Assembly: GCA_934631005.1 (NCBI GenBank)
Contig: CAKTXA010000024.1
Span: 1-42,699 of the forward strand
Length of the DNA stretch: 42,699 bases
Source of the DNA: an uncultured Oscillospiraceae bacterium
GTDB lineage: Bacteria; Bacillota; Clostridia; Oscillospirales; Oscillospiraceae
Reading direction: 5' to 3'
Part shown: positions 39,578-42,699 of the stretch, piece after piece
Numbering within the stretch: position 1 is the stretch's first letter
How the letters are laid out: each line of letters begins with the position of its first letter
The notes under the pieces: model-generated
Database searches by the model: none
The model's input: the letters and a program-made list of their open reading frames with translations, nothing else
What the model was told of the DNA's origin: nothing
Made by a program: the position numbers and the translations under genes

Positions 39578-39820
39578 TCATGCTGCTTTCTCAATAATCA
39601 TATCGTCCATAGAGGTGTTCAGGTATCGACTAAGCGCGTACAGGTTGTCCACACTCGGCATATTGCTTCCACGCAGCCAACGATAGACTGCCTGCGGTGA
39701 CGCGAGCCCCATTGCTTCCTGAACATCTTGAACCGAGATGTCCCGTGCAACCATCAGCTCTTTGATATGCGTGCCTGTGGCGCGCATATCAATAACCGGG
39801 TAAACAAATCCTGTACTCAT
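39578..39820 (-). CDS. Small HTH (XRE-like) protein
   Basis: An 80-residue protein with one helix-turn-helix: GTHIKELMVARDISVQDVQE followed by LASPQAVYRWLRGSNMPSVD. The start overlaps the helicase stop by 4 nt (ATGA), so it is translated with the helicase and MazF genes. It could be an autoregulator or the unlinked antitoxin partner, but neither is shown by the sequence. Confidence 0.75.
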   Translation of the reverse strand: MSTGFVYPVIDMRATGTHIKELMVARDISVQDVQEAMGLASPQAVYRWLRGSNMPSVDNLYALSRYLNTSMDDMIIEKAA

Positions 39821-41334
39821 GCGGCAAAGTGCATCTTCTGGTGGGTTTTGGTAACCAGCATGCTCTTGCGGGTCTCCGGTGACGTAACCATTGCAATGTG
39901 CAGCGCTTCTTTGCAGCCAACAAGGATGACCTGCTTTTTAGCTCTCGAAATGGCTGTGTAAAAGAGATTTCGCCGGAGCATTTTCTGGAAATCCGTACTT
40001 GCAGGCATGATGACAGTATCATATTGACTTCCCTGGCTTTTGTGCACGGTCAATGCGTAGGCCAGCGCGAGTGTGCTTCCAATTTTGGCACTGAAGAACT
40101 TCGGCTGGCGGTTCGCGGAAAGCGGAATGTGAATAAACGCGCTGCCGCCCTCCATCGGCTCTACGTGCGCGGTGCCAATATCACCATTGAAGCAACGCTC
40201 CTCGCGGTTATTTTTTAGAATCATGGTTCGGTCATTCTCGCGGATGGTAATGCCATTATGCGTAACTTCCGGTTTTCCTTCAGCAGGCGGATTGACCGCC
40301 TGCTGGAGCGCTTCATTCAGTCTTTTGACATCGTCTCTGGTCGGAGCAATGACCTGCACATTTTCGCCGGCCAGATGCCGCTTCGCGGCTTCCTCCTGAA
40401 TGACCGTAAAAATGTCCCCTTCGTTGGTCGGAATCAGTGTGAAGGAGTCATCGAACTTCAGTTCTTCGGAATCAAAGAGCTTCGGATAGTTCACGACATT
40501 GTAAAACAGCGCGGATTCATTGTCAGACTGCCGATACTGCTGTTCCAAACGCGTGACAGGACAACCCAGCTCCAGCAGCTCCGGAATCAGGTTTCCCGTA
40601 CCAACTGAACCCAGCTGATTCGGGTCGCCTACCAGCACGAGGCTGCAATTCGCGGGCAGTTTGCTGAGAAGACCTGCAAACAGCTCCAGCGACAGCATAC
40701 TGGCCTCATCAACGACCACCATACGAATGGTAGACCACTTTACCGGGTCAAGGAAATCCTCGTCCGGAATCTTACCGAGAGCGCTATGAACGGTCCTCGC
40801 CGGAAGCCCGGTACGCTCCGTAAGGTTGCGGGCAGCTTTGCCAGTCGGCGCTGCCAGAACAAGCTTTCCATCTACAAAATACTCGAGGCAAAGAGCCTGA
40901 ATCAGCGTCGTCTTGCCGGACCCAGCACCGCCGAGAATCATGCTCAGATGGTGGCTGCACGCCATCTGAATGGCTTCTTTCTGCAACTCATTCAGCCGTA
41001 CACCAGCGCTGACGTCCAAGTCCACCATCGGATGGGCGGGTACAACGTTGTGGGGCAAGATGGAGGCCAGCTCGGATGCGACAAAATCCTCATAGCGCTG
41101 CACTTTGTATAGATACAGCCGAGACCCCTCAAACACCAAGTCTCCATTTTCCAACAGATAGTCGAAATCCGCTTTCAGCTTACTCAGCGATACATTCTTG
41201 TATTTCCGCTGGCAGATGCGGAAAGCATCGGCTTCGCTTGCAAAATAGGCGTCGCCATTTCTCAAATATTTCTCCAATGCGGTCAGGATATATGCGCCGC
41301 GCGCCTTGTGCTCGTAATTAAAATACCGTCTCAT
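39817..41334 (-). CDS. RecD-like ATP-dependent DNA helicase (SF1)
   Basis: A 505-residue superfamily 1B helicase. Walker A is GGAGSGKT (135-142), the DE box VVVDEAS, then LVGDPNQLGSVG, and the late helicase motif TVHKSQGSQYD with FYTAISRAK. The N-terminal 110 residues are not recognisable as RecD2 OB/HhH modules, so the protein is shorter than full RecD2 (about 700 residues). ATG at 41334 has GGAGGT at 6 nt. It lies 13 nt after the MazF gene. Related helicases occur in mobile elements and defence loci; the role here is open. Confidence 0.88.
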   Translation of the reverse strand: MRRYFNYEHKARGAYILTALEKYLRNGDAYFASEADAFRICQRKYKNVSLSKLKADFDYLLENGDLVFEGSRLYLYKVQRYEDFVASELASILPHNVVPAHPMVDLDVSAGVRLNELQKEAIQMACSHHLSMILGGAGSGKTTLIQALCLEYFVDGKLVLAAPTGKAARNLTERTGLPARTVHSALGKIPDEDFLDPVKWSTIRMVVVDEASMLSLELFAGLLSKLPANCSLVLVGDPNQLGSVGTGNLIPELLELGCPVTRLEQQYRQSDNESALFYNVVNYPKLFDSEELKFDDSFTLIPTNEGDIFTVIQEEAAKRHLAGENVQVIAPTRDDVKRLNEALQQAVNPPAEGKPEVTHNGITIRENDRTMILKNNREERCFNGDIGTAHVEPMEGGSAFIHIPLSANRQPKFFSAKIGSTLALAYALTVHKSQGSQYDTVIMPASTDFQKMLRRNLFYTAISRAKKQVILVGCKEALHIAMVTSPETRKSMLVTKTHQKMHFAA

Positions 41335-41347
41335 AGTCACACCTCCC

Positions 41348-41767
41348 TCAAGCCGCCGGGCACAGGAGGCTCACGAGTCCAAGCTGGACTGCCAAACCGT
41401 ACTCAACTGCCTTGATAGTAAAGGGGTTCGTAATCTGGCCGAGCTTTTTGAGCATTCTGCGCTTGTCAAGCGTGTGAATCTGTTCGCACAAGGCGATACT
41501 GCTGCAAGAAAGACCGGGATGAGAAATGAAAACGTGCGTCGGCAGTTGACCCTTTTTGCGGTTGGAGGTCAGAGGAATCACCGTAATTGCAGGACTGTTT
41601 TCGTTTGCCTTGTTATTGCTGATGACAATGGCAGGCCGAACACCATACTGCACATGCGTGTCGTCGCTGGGCTTAGGCAGGTCTACCAGCCACAGTTCCA
41701 GTCTGGTGCAGCCGACCCCAGCGGCGGCCATGGGTTTCTGCGAGTTCAGATACTTGATGTTGTTCAT
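41348..41767 (-). CDS. MazF/PemK-like toxin, apparently without a standard antitoxin
   Basis: A 139-residue protein of the MazF endoribonuclease fold: YGVRPAIVISNN, the conserved ITVIPLTSNRKKGQLPTHV and SSIALCEQIHTLDKRRM. A non-conserved N-terminal extension of about 20 residues precedes the fold. Toxins of this type cleave mRNA at short motifs. A MazE-like gene is not seen upstream; only micro-ORFs lie there. AAGGAG is about 10 nt before the ATG. It forms one transcript with the helicase and small HTH gene. Confidence 0.85.
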   Translation of the reverse strand: MNNIKYLNSQKPMAAAGVGCTRLELWLVDLPKPSDDTHVQYGVRPAIVISNNKANENSPAITVIPLTSNRKKGQLPTHVFISHPGLSCSSIALCEQIHTLDKRRMLKKLGQITNPFTIKAVEYGLAVQLGLVSLLCPAA

Positions 41768-41821
41768 TTGTTTGCTCTCCTTATAAAAATATTTTTGGAA
41801 AGCAAAACAACGTGCAGGCTG

Positions 41822-41959
41822 TTATGGCCTACACGTTGGACAAATTGAATCCGCGACAAACGCAACACCGTCAAAATCCCAGTCTTGCCAAAGTCCATGC
41901 AAAAGGGTATACTGGTCTTGCGGTGCGGCGTCATGCCGTTGTGTAGGTGCTGTACTCAC
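41822..41959 (-). CDS. Possible 45-residue protein upstream of the MazF gene
   Basis: GTG-initiated frame, VSTAPTQRHDAAPQDQ at the start and ending DSICPTCRP with a CxxC. Its GTG overlaps the stop of a 19-residue ORF (GTGA), suggesting translational coupling. No ribosome site of its own. The position before the toxin would suit an antitoxin, but no homology is recognised. The frame is open for 91 codons if unstarted. Confidence 0.3.
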   Translation of the reverse strand: MSTAPTQRHDAAPQDQYTLLHGLWQDWDFDGVAFVADSICPTCRP

Positions 41960-42015
41960 CTGCGCAGGTCTATGGGAGTTGGCGCTCCCATAGGCTGCCG
42001 TTGTTTTGTTTTCAT
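41956..42015 (-). CDS. Possible 19-residue micro-ORF
   Basis: MKTKQRQPMGAPTPIDLRR, starting about 8 nt after a -10 box, so the message would be nearly leaderless. The 5' half of a hairpin (TATGGGAG/CTCCCATA) lies within it. It may be a regulatory leader rather than a functional peptide. Confidence 0.3.
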   Translation of the reverse strand: MKTKQRQPMGAPTPIDLRR

Positions 42016-42021
42016 ATCTCC

Positions 42022-42050
42022 AGTATAAAGCACCGCAACCCCACCTGCAA
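42022..42050 (-). promoter_or_regulatory. Candidate promoter of the MazF-helicase operon
   Basis: Minus strand: TTGCAG (42045-42050), 17-bp spacer, TATACT (42022-42027). It is the best promoter-like sequence ahead of the toxin gene. Confidence 0.55.
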
Positions 42051-42059
42051 CCGATGTTG

Positions 42060-42300
42060 CAACTTATTTTCATGTTTTGTATCGGCATAATCAACAAATA
42101 TTAAATGTGCAAATTGTACAATATAGCGAAATGGCCGCACATCAGACTTGCTCGGATGTGCGGTCATACGTTTGTCATCAAGCATATCGGTCATCTTATG
42201 TAAAAGTGTGAGGAGCTTTGAGCCAAGCGACACATCGCCACAATAAAAAGCTATTTTGGTTTGCAGAATAAAAAATAGTAAAAGTTCGGTTTTTCTGGCT
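42060..42300. other. Gene-poor AT-rich interval
   Basis: Holds a 10-base inverted pair CCGCACATC / GATGTGCGG (about 42133-42163). A 73-codon minus-strand frame (42012-42233) runs over it and over the promoter at 42022-42050, so it is not called as a gene. Nothing else is recognised. Confidence 0.4.
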
Positions 42301-42329
42301 TTGCGGTATCACCCAGGCTATGTTATAAT
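42301..42329 (+). promoter_or_regulatory. Candidate promoter of the response-regulator gene
   Basis: TTGCGG (42301-42306), 17-bp spacer, TATAAT (42324-42329). The implied untranslated leader is about 265 nt and includes the structured element at 42484-42576. Confidence 0.55.
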
Positions 42330-42483
42330 ACATAAATTAATAAGACGATTTGTACTTGTTTTAAAAATCGTATAAGCAGCACACGAATGAGTCCGCTTTA
42401 TTGGATACCTGAAACTGTATAATGACATCAACGATGCTTGATTGCAAAAGTGAAGGTAACATTTTGGGGGGTAAAAAAGTGGT

Positions 42484-42576
42484 TATATATCAGCTGGGGG
42501 ATTGACTCCCCCACTGATACAAGCTTGTTTCTCACCACCTATAGAGGTGGGAGTCATCTCCCAGCTGATATATATA
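42484..42576 (+). repeat. Structured element with competing inverted repeats
   Basis: An outer inverted repeat of about 26 bases joins 42484-42510 (TATATATCAGCTGGGGG start) and 42549-42576 (ending CCCAGCTGATATATA). The left half can instead fold on itself (TATCAG..TGGGGGA with CTCCCCCA..CTGATA), and the right half contains CCACCTATAGAGGTGG. ACAAGCTTGT (42519-42528) is a perfect palindrome. It is either a cis-acting RNA in the leader or a palindromic mobile remnant, for instance of IS200/IS605 type. Confidence 0.6.
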
Positions 42577-42601
42577 GTTAATAAAGAGAGGTGCATATGC
42601 T

Positions 42602-42699
42602 ATGCCAGGTATACTCGTGGTCGAGGACGATGAAAACTTGAATCGTGGAATCACTTTTTCACTGAAAAAATCCGGATATGAGGTTTTTTCAGCAGAATC
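42602..42699 (+). CDS. Response regulator, N-terminal part (cut by window end)
   Basis: The first 32 residues are MPGILVVEDDENLNRGITFS and on, the start of a CheY-like receiver domain: the acidic pair Glu-Asp-Asp of the magnesium site follows strand 1, then helix 1 and SGYEVFSAE. The phosphorylated Asp and output domain lie beyond the window. GAGAGG is 10 nt before the ATG. A sensor kinase gene probably follows. It has a long, structured leader. Confidence 0.75.
   Translation, partial: MPGILVVEDDENLNRGITFSLKKSGYEVFSAE

Larger units (their letters stand above)
37390..42050. mobile_element. Part of a probable integrative element
   Basis: A block with base composition lower in GC than the left 37 kb, encoding a large serine recombinase, an XRE repressor, a small HTH protein, a RecD-like helicase and a MazF-like toxin, all on the minus strand. 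The recombinase at the left end suggests that the left attachment site lies near 37.4-37.6 kb. No right end or attachment core was identified, and no conjugation genes are seen, so this may be a remnant or a part. Confidence 0.5.

Noticed and set aside
42012..42233. 73-codon minus-strand frame near the right edge
   Set aside because: It covers a good promoter and an inverted repeat, has no ribosome site, and resembles no family. Kept only as unannotated sequence.
1..42699. CRISPR array
   Set aside because: No set of regularly spaced identical short repeats was found; the repeats present are long, dispersed and palindromic.
1..42699. rRNA genes, replication origin or transposase-bearing insertion sequence
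   Set aside because: None was recognised. The only recombinase is the serine integrase at 37396-39054.

Overview
The window looks like chromosomal DNA from a GC-rich, probably spore-forming Clostridia of the Oscillospiraceae/Ruminococcaceae type. The signs are SLH-domain surface proteins, consensus TTGACA/TATAAT-like promoters with strong AGGAGG ribosome sites, a SpoIVFB-like M50 protease, DUF4317 and COG2426 proteins, and the paired radical-SAM genes typical of Firmicutes. The assignment is an inference from gene content; no rRNA or other marker gene is present.

Layout. 0.16-3.8 kb: a MerR/GyrI-like regulator, divergent from a PHP-type histidinol-phosphatase gene coupled to an RlmI-like rRNA methyltransferase, then rubrerythrin. 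4.2-10.4 kb: a NagD-like HAD phosphatase, divergent from a copper P-type ATPase whose C-terminus is a fused CopZ-like domain with its own ribosome site, then a secreted SLH protein with a glycine-rich beta-helix-like region. 10.4-11.5 kb: DUF4317. 11.6-19.8 kb (minus strand): a compact operon aroF-tyrA-aroB-aroA-aroC-pheA-aroE/K-aroQ that encodes the whole shikimate pathway plus the Phe and Tyr branches. It is preceded by a classical attenuator whose 17-residue leader peptide carries four consecutive Tyr codons. 19.9-21.0 kb: an XRE regulator and a five-gene tRNA operon (Gly, Arg, His, Gln, Lys). 21.1-24.4 kb: an ATP-grasp / PHP / polysaccharide deacetylase operon. 24.8-28.7 kb: a small SpoIVFA-position membrane protein, M50 protease, two radical-SAM family proteins and a COG2426 membrane protein. 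28.8-30.6 kb: argS. 31.2-37.1 kb: an orphan substrate-binding lipoprotein, two hydrolases, a LacI regulator, an HTH-membrane protein and a small membrane protein.

37.4-42.1 kb appears lower in GC and looks like part of an integrated element: large serine recombinase, XRE repressor, small HTH protein, RecD-like helicase, MazF-like toxin and two micro-ORFs. At the right edge a response-regulator gene begins downstream of a long leader that holds a striking set of competing inverted repeats.

A MITE-like repeat family with terminal inverted repeats (TTCGTCGTAAYGTAGGGG) occurs five times, always between genes and usually just behind a terminator. Most small ORFs that can be read in these repeats are artefacts.

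The observations most worth following are the tyrosine-codon attenuator of the aro operon, the internal CopZ start inside copA, the structured leader at 42.48-42.58 kb, the MITE family, and the ATP-grasp/PHP/deacetylase operon.
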